Source of the DNA: CAYQCH01 sp964415935
GTDB taxonomy: Bacteria; Patescibacteriota; Patescibacteriia; VMEV01; CAYQCH01
Assembly (NCBI GenBank): GCA_964415935.1
Contig: CAYQCH010000001.1
Span: 50,309 to 114,308 of the forward strand
Direction of reading: 5' to 3'
Length of the DNA stretch: 64,000 nt
The position numbers and the translations under genes were made by a program. Below are positions 54,068 to 61,266 of the stretch, piece by piece. The notes under the pieces are model-generated. The model did no database searches. It was not told the origin of the DNA and saw only the letters and a list, made by a program, of their open reading frames with translations. The first letter of the stretch is position 1; every line of letters starts with the position of its first letter.

Positions 54068-54904
54068 ATGAAAAAATTCGCATACGCCATGGCGCTTAGC
54101 CTCTTGCTTGTTTCGCCTCTCGTCGCGCAGGCGCAAGGCTTTCAGTTATTCCCCGGCGAAGCGGCCGGGGCCAGCGACTACCGTACATACATTAAAAATT
54201 TTTACTTTTTCTCCATTGGCGCAGGAATTTTGATTGCCACGGTGTTGATCATGGTTGGCGGTATCATGTGGACCACCTCAGCAGGCAACCCCGGCCGTAT
54301 CGACAAAGCCAAAGGCTATATCATCGATTCCATCATTGGCGTAGTGCTTCTCCTGGGTTCTTATACCATTCTTCAGGTCATCAACCCGAATTTAGTTGAT
54401 TTGCGGCTGCCATCATTTCCGAAATTCAGCACAACGTTAGGCTCCTGCGTGTTTACGACACAGACACAACGCGGGTTCGGGAAACAATGTCTAGACACTA
54501 CGCAGACGCAGTGCGAAGAATTGGCGCGTCCAGGACAAGCAGTCCCCGTATTTACGGCCAACCAACCCTGCCATAAAGTGTGCGCCATTCGGGACGCCAA
54601 CGGATTTTGCACACTGAATGCCGATGAAGCGTTTGAAACATTTGTAGAGCAAGCACAAGGAGAAGGCAAATCAAATGCGCAAATTCTATGCGAGCTGCGA
54701 AGTCCCGGCGAGAAAGGTGCGGAAATCCAACAAGGAAAGGTGGCTAACTTATTCAATTCCGTTGGTTCCACCACCGACCACGGCCAGTGTGAAAACTACT
54801 GTCGTGGCGCTGGACCAAACTGTACGGTTCAAAGCGTTTTGGATGAAGACCGGGGCGACAATATTTGGTGTAAATGTCAGTACGTCGGATCTGATGCAAA
54901 ATAA
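54068..54904 (+). CDS. VirB2/TrbC-like pilin-type protein with Cys-rich C-terminal domain
   Basis: 278 residues. A signal peptide (MALSLLLVSPLVAQAQG) is followed by two hydrophobic helices in the VirB2 pattern (FSIGAGILIATVLIMVGGIMW, then KAKGYIIDSIIGVVLLLGSY). Instead of ending there, the protein carries ~155 more residues with 12 Cys (LGSCVF, GKQCLD, QTQCEE, PCHKVCA, GFCTL, ILCEL, HGQCENYCRG, PNCTV, WCKCQY). VirB2-like proteins form T4SS pili, but this fusion could not pack like an ordinary pilin unless processed. The even number of Cys and the adjacent DsbA gene imply a disulfide-bonded outer domain. Confidence 0.8.
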   Translation: MKKFAYAMALSLLLVSPLVAQAQGFQLFPGEAAGASDYRTYIKNFYFFSIGAGILIATVLIMVGGIMWTTSAGNPGRIDKAKGYIIDSIIGVVLLLGSYTILQVINPNLVDLRLPSFPKFSTTLGSCVFTTQTQRGFGKQCLDTTQTQCEELARPGQAVPVFTANQPCHKVCAIRDANGFCTLNADEAFETFVEQAQGEGKSNAQILCELRSPGEKGAEIQQGKVANLFNSVGSTTDHGQCENYCRGAGPNCTVQSVLDEDRGDNIWCKCQYVGSDAK

Positions 54905-54905
54905 C

Positions 54906-56240
54906 ATGGCTAGCCTCTCCACCATCTACTCCTGCACGCATTGCGGCGCCCAGACCTCAAAATGGTCTGGGCGGTGTCTTGAATGCGGCAAATGGGGCAC
55001 GCTGGTGCAGGAAGTCAAAACAAAACACGGCGAACAAAAATCCGAGAAAGAATTGACGAAACTTGCAGCCACGCCGACCCCGCTGTCAGAAATCAGCTGG
55101 GAGCAGGATGCGCGCGTAAAAACCGGCATCAGCGAATTTGACTCTGTCCTGGGCGGCGGCATCGTCAAAGGATCGCTCATCTTGCTCGGCGGCGACCCGG
55201 GCATTGGCAAATCCACGCTGGCGCTGCAAATCCTACAGGCCGTCAGCAACAATGCACGCCCCATCTATGTCTCCGGCGAAGAAAGCGGGCAGCAAATCAA
55301 ATTACGCGCCGACCGGCTTGGCATACCCGCCAAAAACATAGACTTCCTGTCCCAGACAGATGTGGAAACCATCGCGGCCACGCTGGCTAAACATAAACCG
55401 CCGCTGGCTATCATCGATTCCATACAAACCATTTATTCGGCGGAGGTTGATACCGAGCCGGGCAATGTGACGCAGGTGCGCGCTTGCACCGTCAAACTGC
55501 TGGAGGCTGCCAAACGCCACGGCGTCGCCATCATTTTAATCGGCCATGTGACCAAAGACGGCATGGTCGCCGGACCAAAAACCCTGGAGCACCTTGTGGA
55601 TACCGTGCTGTATCTGGAAGGCGACCGCTTCCATCATTTCCGCATTTTGCGCTCGGTTAAAAACCGCTTCGGCCCCTCCAACGAGGTCGGGCTGTTCGCC
55701 ATGGAAGAAAAAGGGTTCGTGCCGGTTGCCAACCCTACGCAGCTGTTCGTTAGCAGTTCAGCGCAGCTGCCCGGTTCGGCCATTACCTGCGTCTTTGAAG
55801 GTACGCGCCCGTTCCTGATTGAAATCCAGGCGCTGGTAACCAAGTCTGCCTACGCGACTCCCCAGCGCCGCGCTTCCGGCTACGACACCAACCGCCTGCA
55901 GCTGCTGCTGGCGGTGTTGAACCAACGCACAAAACACAACTTTAACGCCATGGACGTGCATATTAATATTGTCGGCGGCTTGCGCGTGCAGGATCCGGCC
56001 ACGGACCTGGCCATTTGCACCGCGCTGCTGAGCGCGCTGCAAAACAAAGCGATTCCAGCCAGCACGATTGTGCTTGGAGAGGTCGGCCTATCCGGCGAGG
56101 TACGGCCGGTGCGGCAGCTTTCCGAGCGCCTGAAAGAGGCCGTAAAGCTGGGCTATAAAAATGCCTGGATGCCGGAACAGAAAACAAAGGCAGCCGTGCA
56201 GGCATCGACTATAGACCGTGTTGATTCCCTCCCCTTGTAA
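54906..56240 (+). CDS. radA: DNA repair protein RadA
   Basis: 444 residues. The N-terminal zinc finger has C10-C13 and C24-C27 (CTHCGAQ, RCLECGKWG). The RecA-like ATPase has Walker A GGDPGIGKS (about 95-103), Walker B near LAIIDSIQTIYS and the RadA motif KNRFGPSNEVG. The C-terminal Lon-like domain (FNAMDVHINIVGGLRVQDPA) completes it. RadA promotes branch migration in recombination. The ATG at 54906 is one base after the upstream TAA at 54902-54904. Earlier in-frame codons lie in the upstream gene in another frame and are rejected. Confidence 0.95.
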   Translation: MASLSTIYSCTHCGAQTSKWSGRCLECGKWGTLVQEVKTKHGEQKSEKELTKLAATPTPLSEISWEQDARVKTGISEFDSVLGGGIVKGSLILLGGDPGIGKSTLALQILQAVSNNARPIYVSGEESGQQIKLRADRLGIPAKNIDFLSQTDVETIAATLAKHKPPLAIIDSIQTIYSAEVDTEPGNVTQVRACTVKLLEAAKRHGVAIILIGHVTKDGMVAGPKTLEHLVDTVLYLEGDRFHHFRILRSVKNRFGPSNEVGLFAMEEKGFVPVANPTQLFVSSSAQLPGSAITCVFEGTRPFLIEIQALVTKSAYATPQRRASGYDTNRLQLLLAVLNQRTKHNFNAMDVHINIVGGLRVQDPATDLAICTALLSALQNKAIPASTIVLGEVGLSGEVRPVRQLSERLKEAVKLGYKNAWMPEQKTKAAVQASTIDRVDSLPL

Positions 56241-58319
56241 CTATTCCAAATGCACCCGCTCATTACGCTGGCGGATGTGTTCGGCAAATTCCGGATACTG
56301 CGTCAGGCCGTCTGCTTCAAGAAATGCCGCCACGGCCTGCTGTACCCGTTCCAGGAAGGATGTATCGCCCAGGTTCACGAACTGTAGTTCCGCTACGCCG
56401 GACTGCTTTGTGCCAAGCATTTCGCCTGCTCCGCGCACGGACAGGTCCAACTCGGCAATTTCAAACCCATCGCGGCAGGCAATGAATTTCTTCAACCGAT
56501 CATGCGCCTGGGGCATGTACTGGCTCATGGCCAGGAAACAATAGGACTGCAGTTCCGATCGCCCGACGCGGCCGCGAATCTGATGCAGTTGCGACAGTCC
56601 AAACCGCTCGGCGCCTTCAATAAGCATGACCGTGGCATTCGGGACATCGACGCCGACTTCAATCACCGTGGTGGCCACCAAAATGTGAATTTTGCCTTCT
56701 TTAAACTGGCGCATCAGCGACTCTTTTTGTGCGGATGAAAGCTTGCCGTGTAAAACTTCCACGCGATACTCCGTAAACGCCTTTTTCAGCGCCGCCGATT
56801 CTTTTTCTACGGAAGCCACCCCCAACGTATCTGATTCTTCAATCAGCGGACAGACCACGTACGCCTGCCGGCCTTGTTGCAGCTGGCCGCGCATAAATTC
56901 GTACATCTGCTCGCGCTCTTTTGGAAATGCCATTTTTGTTTCAATGGGCAGGCGATTTTTGGGGCGCGTGCGAATGGAAGAAACAGCCAGATCGCCGTAC
57001 ATGACCAGCATAAGCGTACGCGGAATTGGCGTGGCCGTCATGCTGAGCAGATGCGGCATGCGTTCATTCTGGGTGCGGCTGCGCAATGCCTTGCGCTGCT
57101 CCACGCCAAAACGGTGCTGTTCGTCGACCACAGCCAGGCCAAGCCCGCGGAATGCGGACCCACCCTGGATGAGCGCATGCGTGCCAATGGCCATGGCCGC
57201 GCCGCCGCCCGCCAACAGACCCTCCACTTCTTTTTTGGAAAGCTCGCCCGTGTTCCCTTTTTGCGCGATGAACCGCTGGCTGCGCGTGGAAAGGACAATG
57301 GGCAGGTCGATCGTTTCAAAAAGTTTGGCAAAATTCAGGAAATGCTGATGCGCCAGGACTTCCGTGGGAGCCATCAATGCGCTTTGCAAGCCGTTTAACG
57401 CCGTGTTGTACATGGCCATGGCCGCCACCACGGTTTTGCCTGAACCCACGTCGCCCTGCACGAGTCTGTTCATGGGTTCGTCTTTTTGCACGTCTTGAAA
57501 AATTTTCCAGGCTGTTTTGCGCTGGTCTTCCGTCAATTCAAACGGTAGTGATTTCACGAATGCGCGCAGCTCGTCTTCATGAAATTTCATGGCAGGGGCT
57601 GGCTGCTGCCGGTTCAACCGCTTCAGTTCGTGCATCTGCAGTTGCAGGCAAAACAGTTCCTCAAAGGCGAAACGCTGGCGCGCCGCCTCCACCTGCGCCA
57701 ATGACAGCGGCGCGTGCATGGCCTTCACCGCTGCCGGCAAGTCCAAAAGCTGGTACTTTTGCCTAAGATAGGCCGGCAGCGGATCAACCAGCTCATCGGC
57801 TACATGCAGGACATGAGAAACCAGGAACTGAACCTGCCTTTGCGTGAGGTTCAGCGACAACGGATACACCGGCAGCAGCCGGCCTGTGTATTTCAACGGT
57901 TCATCGCCTTTGCGGACTTCGTACTTGGGTGAACTCATGGTCAGCTTGCCGGCGCGCTTGTCGATCTTGCCGGAGAGCGACAGCAATGTTCCCGGCGGGA
58001 ATTGCTGTACCAAAAACGGCTGGTTAAACCAGATCACGCTCAAGGCACCGGATTCATCGGTTACTACGGCTTCAGTCAAATGCAAGCTGCGCCGATTAAA
58101 CGCCTTGCGTCCACTGATTTGTTGGACGCTGACATGGACGGTCGCTTCCTGCCCCGGCACAAGGTCTGCGATGTTTTTATGCGCCGACCAGTCTTCATGA
58201 CGGTGCGGGAAATGGAATAATAAATCGCGCACGGTCCAAAGGCCCATCCGCTGCAAGCGGCCGGCCGTCGCTTTCCCCACGCGCGTTAACTCTTCCACTG
58301 GCGTCTGCAATGACAGCAT
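56241..58319 (-). CDS. recG: ATP-dependent DNA helicase RecG
   Basis: 692 residues. The wedge/OB domain (ATVHVSVQQISGRKAFNRRS) is followed by SF2 helicase motifs: Walker A LVQGDVGSGKT, motif Ia LMAPTEVLA, Walker B VVDEQHRFGVEQ, motif III SMTATPIPRTL, motif V TTVIEVGVDVPNA and motif VI QIRGRVGRSE. It remodels stalled forks and Holliday junctions. Its stop codon (56241-56243) touches the radA stop (56238-56240) with no spacer, so the two recombination genes converge tail to tail without a terminator. Confidence 0.96.
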   Translation of the reverse strand: MLSLQTPVEELTRVGKATAGRLQRMGLWTVRDLLFHFPHRHEDWSAHKNIADLVPGQEATVHVSVQQISGRKAFNRRSLHLTEAVVTDESGALSVIWFNQPFLVQQFPPGTLLSLSGKIDKRAGKLTMSSPKYEVRKGDEPLKYTGRLLPVYPLSLNLTQRQVQFLVSHVLHVADELVDPLPAYLRQKYQLLDLPAAVKAMHAPLSLAQVEAARQRFAFEELFCLQLQMHELKRLNRQQPAPAMKFHEDELRAFVKSLPFELTEDQRKTAWKIFQDVQKDEPMNRLVQGDVGSGKTVVAAMAMYNTALNGLQSALMAPTEVLAHQHFLNFAKLFETIDLPIVLSTRSQRFIAQKGNTGELSKKEVEGLLAGGGAAMAIGTHALIQGGSAFRGLGLAVVDEQHRFGVEQRKALRSRTQNERMPHLLSMTATPIPRTLMLVMYGDLAVSSIRTRPKNRLPIETKMAFPKEREQMYEFMRGQLQQGRQAYVVCPLIEESDTLGVASVEKESAALKKAFTEYRVEVLHGKLSSAQKESLMRQFKEGKIHILVATTVIEVGVDVPNATVMLIEGAERFGLSQLHQIRGRVGRSELQSYCFLAMSQYMPQAHDRLKKFIACRDGFEIAELDLSVRGAGEMLGTKQSGVAELQFVNLGDTSFLERVQQAVAAFLEADGLTQYPEFAEHIRQRNERVHLE

Positions 58320-58345
58320 ACTTAGCCAAAAATAGAGCTCTTTGC

Positions 58346-58351
58346 TATAAA
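58346..58351 (+). promoter_or_regulatory. Extended -10 of the mazG-sod operon
   Basis: TGC-TATAAA with the ATG of mazG 9 bases downstream, implying a leader of about 2-3 bases. It lies in the 41-base divergent gap with recG. Confidence 0.6.
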
Positions 58352-58360
58352 TAACCTACT

Positions 58361-58696
58361 ATGAAGGCGGTATCACTACAAGAAGCCCAAACAATCGTAG
58401 ATGACTGGATCAAAAGCAAGGGGGTGCGCTATTTCTCGGAAATGACCAACCTCGCGCAGCTTGTGGAAGAAGTCGGCGAGTTGGCGCGTATCATCTCCCG
58501 CACCTATGGCGAGCAAAGCTTTAAGGAAAGCGATAAAAAACATTCCCTTGCCGACGAGCTGGCCGACGTCCTCTTCGTGCTCATCTGCCTGGCCAACCAG
58601 ACTGGCGTGGATTTAACTGAGGCGTTTTACAAAAACCTGGAAAAAAAGAATAATCGGGATGCCACCAGGCATCAAGAAAATCCTAAACTGCATTAA
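58361..58696 (+). CDS. MazG-like nucleotide pyrophosphohydrolase
   Basis: A 111-residue single MazG domain: the metal-binding EEVGELARII and LADELADVLFVLICLANQ helices carry the ExxE and ExxD residues. These enzymes hydrolyse nucleoside triphosphates to monophosphates and are thought to clean up abnormal nucleotides. It is short, like single-domain MazG homologues. The SOD gene starts 10 bases downstream, so the two share an operon. Confidence 0.9.
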   Translation: MKAVSLQEAQTIVDDWIKSKGVRYFSEMTNLAQLVEEVGELARIISRTYGEQSFKESDKKHSLADELADVLFVLICLANQTGVDLTEAFYKNLEKKNNRDATRHQENPKLH

Positions 58697-58706
58697 CCAT
58701 ACTGCT

Positions 58707-59276
58707 ATGGCATATCAACCCATGAATTTCGACCACTTGCTGGGCACGCCCGGCTTCAGCGATACCTTGCTGAAAAACCATTTTACGCTCTACCAGGGCT
58801 ATGTGAATAATACGAACAAAGCCATGGACATGCTGGCGAAAATGGATCCGGCCTCCTATGAATACGCGGAAGTGAAGCGCCGCCTGGGCTGGGAATTCAA
58901 CGGCATGCGCCTGCATGAATTCTATTTTGGCAACATGAAAAGCGGCGGCGTGGCCATGAACGAATCATCTGCGCTGGCGCAAAAAATCAAAGAGCAATAC
59001 GGCAGCGTTGACAACTGGCTGAAAGACTTTAAGGCTTCAGGCGCCATGCGCGGCATCGGCTGGGTTGTGCTGTACTACGACCAGCACGGCGACCGCCTGG
59101 TCAACACCTGGATTAATGAGCATGACCTGGGCCACTTCTCTGGCGCCAAACCGATTTTGGTCATGGATGTCTTTGAGCACGCCTACATGGTGGATTACGG
59201 CCTGAAGAAAGCCGACTACATCGAAGCCTTCGTCAAAGCCATTGACTGGAGCGCAGTAGAGCAACGGATGGCGTAA
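58707..59276 (+). CDS. Fe/Mn-type superoxide dismutase
   Basis: 189 residues, normal for the family. The metal ligands are H25 (LLKNHFTLYQGYVNN), H70 (GMRLHEFYFGN), D154 and H158 (ILVMDVFEHAYMVDY). The usual second-sphere Gln of the NQD motif is replaced by His (NEHD, near residue 139), a variant known in some Fe-type enzymes; metal choice cannot be settled from sequence. No signal peptide, so cytoplasmic. Start ATG at 58707. Confidence 0.94.
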   Translation: MAYQPMNFDHLLGTPGFSDTLLKNHFTLYQGYVNNTNKAMDMLAKMDPASYEYAEVKRRLGWEFNGMRLHEFYFGNMKSGGVAMNESSALAQKIKEQYGSVDNWLKDFKASGAMRGIGWVVLYYDQHGDRLVNTWINEHDLGHFSGAKPILVMDVFEHAYMVDYGLKKADYIEAFVKAIDWSAVEQRMA

Positions 59277-59291
59277 AAATCGCATATGATG

Positions 59292-59323
59292 AAGCCCCGC
59301 GGGAATTACTCCCTGCGGGGCTT
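59292..59323. terminator. Terminator shared by sod and orphan cassette 4
   Basis: AAGCCCCGC and GCGGGGCTT pair around GGGAATTACTCCCT, followed by TTGGTTTG on the plus strand. The stop codon of the minus-strand 52-residue gene (59306-59308) lies in the loop. Confidence 0.85.
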
Positions 59324-59464
59324 TGGTTTGCGCGGCTTGCGCCTGCGCTGAGCGGCAGTCAAGAGAGCCTGCTTGGCCCGCTTAATCCGCTCCGGATCTC
59401 GGAGCATCTCTATGACGGCGGATTCATCACGCAGGATGATGAACCTACGTTCCGGGCAGGCCAT
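59306..59464 (-). CDS. Orphan cassette 4, second ORF: small basic protein
   Basis: 52 residues, starting MACPERRFIILRDESAVIEM and ending in a very basic stretch (RRRKPRKPKPRRE). The ATG at 59464 has GGAGGA five bases upstream, and the gene overlaps the end of the preceding cassette ORF by 20 bases in another frame, so it is probably translated by coupling. Its stop codon is inside the terminator loop. A longer reading of this frame up to 59839 exists, but the upstream part looks like an out-of-frame shadow of the other cassette gene. Function unknown; nucleic acid binding is possible from charge alone. Confidence 0.6.
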   Translation of the reverse strand: MACPERRFIILRDESAVIEMLRDPERIKRAKQALLTAAQRRRKPRKPKPRRE

Positions 59465-59783
59465 CGTCCTCCGCCAGAAGCTTCCTGGTGGCCGCATCGG
59501 TGCGCCGAGCCAGTTCCTGCACCGAATACTGCTCCAGCTGGGCCGCCAGCGGGTCAGGCGGGACCTGGGCCTGAATGACCATGCCCTCTCCCAGATCCTG
59601 ACCGCCCTTCCTGATGATGCGGTGTGGATGGAACGTGGTCGTTTCCACACGCTGTTCGTCGCTCTCCGTGGCGCGCCGCGGCATCTCCACGTCCGCGCAA
59701 CCGCCTCGCACACGCTCTCGACCCGCAGGCTCCTGATGATCGTCTTCAGCAGCCTTCCGTCGGCGTCGCTTGCTTCTCGCCAT
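59445..59783 (-). CDS. Orphan cassette 4, first ORF, unknown function
   Basis: 112 residues: a very basic N-terminus (MARSKRRRRKAAEDDHQEPA), a polar middle, and an ordered-looking C-terminus (VPPDPLAAQLEQYSVQELARRTDAA). No family recognised. The ATG at 59783 is preceded by AAGGAGGG, a near-perfect Shine-Dalgarno, and by A rather than T. Promoter TTGACC-17-TATGCT lies just upstream. Like the other cassettes it is self-contained and sits between housekeeping genes (sod and tRNA-Arg). Confidence 0.7.
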   Translation of the reverse strand: MARSKRRRRKAAEDDHQEPAGRERVRGGCADVEMPRRATESDEQRVETTTFHPHRIIRKGGQDLGEGMVIQAQVPPDPLAAQLEQYSVQELARRTDAATRKLLAEDDGLPGT

Positions 59784-59810
59784 TGGCCCTCCTTGCCTAT
59801 TGGCACGGAA

Positions 59811-59839
59811 AGCATAATGCGTGGGCAATGGGTGGTCAA
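59811..59839 (-). promoter_or_regulatory. Promoter of orphan cassette 4
   Basis: TTGACC (59839-59834) and TATGCT (59816-59811) with a 17-base spacer. The predicted start near 59804 leaves a 20-base leader holding the Shine-Dalgarno. Confidence 0.7.
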
Positions 59840-59859
59840 ATGTTAAATGGAACCAATAT

Positions 59860-59886
59860 AAAAAGCCCCATACTCTGGGACTCTTT
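59860..59886 (-). terminator. Terminator of tRNA-Arg
   Basis: On the minus strand AAAGAGTCCC pairs (with G-T pairs) with GGGGCTTTTT around AGAGTAT, starting one base after the encoded CCA. Confidence 0.75.
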
Positions 59887-59887
59887 A

Positions 59888-59964
59888 TGGTGCAGCCGGC
59901 AGGATTCGAACCTGCGACCCCCAGCTCCGCAAGCTGATGCTCTATCCAGCTGAGCTACGGCTGC
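59888..59964 (-). tRNA. tRNA-Arg (anticodon GCG)
   Basis: 77 bases. Acceptor GCAGCCG pairs with CGGCTGC, the discriminator is A and CCA is encoded. The anticodon stem TCAGC/GCTGG with loop TTGCGGA gives anticodon GCG (codon CGC). The T-arm is GCAGG-TTCGAAT-CCTGC. Most bacteria read CGC/CGU with an ACG anticodon edited to inosine, so GCG is unusual. Confidence 0.88.
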
Positions 59965-59984
59965 GTATGATCAGCAATGAAATG

Positions 59985-60003
59985 AAAAACCGCTTGGCAG
60001 CGG
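59985..60003 (-). promoter_or_regulatory. Hairpin plus T5 in the 5' flank of tRNA-Arg
   Basis: The minus strand reads CCGCT-GCCA-AGCGG followed by TTTTTC, 20 bases upstream of the tRNA. It may be the terminator of the gene ending at 60025, or a leader stem-loop like those before two of the tRNA-Ser genes. Confidence 0.6.
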
Positions 60004-60024
60004 CTCTCGTTGCTGTATGTTCGC

Positions 60025-60516
60025 CTAGAGTTGGAGGATCCGAGCCAGAGCGTCGGCCAGAGGCTCTTCGTCCTTCTCCAGGTTTTCCGGAAGATACTGT
60101 AACAAAACCTCGCGGATTTGTAAAGGATTTTGCCCCTGCAGCGGAATGGCCAGAGACGACCGCCAGACCGAGTTGAACTCCAGGTACAAAACTTCTACCG
60201 ACGGCGGGCGGTACACGATCCAAAAGTCCTGAAACTCTTTCATGGCGTAGAAATTACGCCCGATATGCACGCCCTGCGGCGTAAACGAGAAGTGAATGTT
60301 TGCCGGTCGCCGCCAGTTGCGCAAAAAAATGATCAGCGCGACCATCACGATGATGATGGAAAACAAAAAATTATCGGACAGTACGCCGAGACTAATGAGC
60401 ACAGCGGATAAAATCCCAAACCACAAATACCAGCGGTGGCTGCGCGGCGTTGGATCAAATTCCGGAAAGTTCCATCGTAGCAACTCCGACGTGGGAGTAA
60501 TTTGTTGCTCTTCCAT
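60025..60516 (-). CDS. Two-helix membrane protein with cytoplasmic PH-like domain, unknown function
   Basis: 163 residues from the ATG at 60516 (MEEQQITPT). Polar N-terminus with PTPRSHRWYLWFG, two adjacent helices (GILSAVLISLGVL, FLFSIIIVMVALIIFL), then a beta-rich domain (NIHFSFTPQGVHIGRNFYAM, FWIVYRPPSVEVLYLEF) and a C-terminal helix. The layout matches small PH-like membrane proteins common in CPR genomes; no defined function. The start has the CGTATG context. Stand-alone gene. Confidence 0.75.
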   Translation of the reverse strand: MEEQQITPTSELLRWNFPEFDPTPRSHRWYLWFGILSAVLISLGVLSDNFLFSIIIVMVALIIFLRNWRRPANIHFSFTPQGVHIGRNFYAMKEFQDFWIVYRPPSVEVLYLEFNSVWRSSLAIPLQGQNPLQIREVLLQYLPENLEKDEEPLADALARILQL

Positions 60517-60564
60517 ACGCTGCTTATTATACCCCAAAACGGCCGCAGGCTCTAGCGGCTGAAA

Positions 60565-60593
60565 TTGACAGAAGGCTGGAAAACCAGTAAATT
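60565..60593 (+). promoter_or_regulatory. Promoter of tRNA-Ser(GCT)
   Basis: Consensus TTGACA (60565-60570), 17-base spacer, TAAATT (60588-60593). Predicted start near 60600. Confidence 0.75.
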
Positions 60594-60609
60594 CAGTATG
60601 ATTTTAGCC

Positions 60610-60638
60610 AAACGCGTCAGCTGTGGGCTGATGCGTTT
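60610..60638 (+). promoter_or_regulatory. Hairpin in the 5' leader of tRNA-Ser(GCT)
   Basis: AAACGCGTCAGC (60610-60621) pairs with GCTGATGCGTTT (60627-60638) with one G-T pair, followed by CGCTTTATCC. It lies between the promoter and the tRNA. Confidence 0.65.
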
Positions 60639-60660
60639 CGCTTTATCCCAAACATGATCC

Positions 60661-60756
<96 letters not shown>

Positions 60757-60770
60757 TTATTTTTTCAAGG

Positions 60771-61116
60771 ATGAGGTACACACAAAGAAAAGGTGATCTG
60801 GCTGTGGCGCAAGCAATATCAACTTTCACCAGTTTGGGTTATGATGTCGCTCTGCCATTTACCGAGTCTGCAGCGTACGACTTAATTGTGGATACAGGAA
60901 AAGTGCTTAAACGAGTTCAAGTGCGTTACTCAAGCAACGGGGAGGTGGACCTAAGAAGGATTCATTCAAATTCAAAAGGCTATGTTGTCAAAAAAACGAG
61001 AGAGAATGCGTACGATTGGCTATATGTTTTGAATGGAAAAGGTGAAGAATATCTTATCCAATGCTGTTTAAGCGGCCGCCGATCTGTGCAACCGCAACCC
61101 GAGCATAAACTATTAA

Positions 61117-61139
<23 letters not shown>
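60771..61139 (+). CDS. PD-(D/E)XK-like endonuclease remnant between two tRNA-Ser genes
   Basis: 122 residues: RKGDLAVAQAISTFTSLGYD, then VALPFTESAAYDLIVDTGK, KRVQVRYSSNGEVD and a YDWLYVLNGKGEEYLIQ strand pair. From memory this matches a small PD-(D/E)XK endonuclease family with KGDxAE, YDLxxD and VQVK motifs. Here the Glu is V12 and the Lys is R52, so the active site is probably dead or altered. The gene starts 16 bases after tRNA-Ser(GCT), and its stop lies 23 bases inside tRNA-Ser(TGA), so the last residues (LRRGARVV) are encoded by the tRNA. It is AT-richer than neighbours (22 G+C in the 60-base line at 60961). G before the ATG also sets it apart. Confidence 0.8.
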
Positions 61140-61208
<69 letters not shown>

Positions 61209-61209
61209 C

Positions 61210-61230
61210 AAAGCCCTATGGGGCTTTTTT
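61210..61230 (+). terminator. Terminator of tRNA-Ser(TGA)
   Basis: AAAGCCC, loop TATG, GGGCTTT followed by further T residues. Confidence 0.85.
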
Positions 61231-61266
61231 TGTTTTCAGGGGTATACTGTACCTATATCCATTCAT

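Noticed and set aside
59465..59839. Upstream part of the 177-codon frame in orphan cassette 4
   Set aside because: It is an Arg/Trp/Ser-rich shadow of the 112-residue gene; only the last 52 codons look like protein and have their own Shine-Dalgarno.
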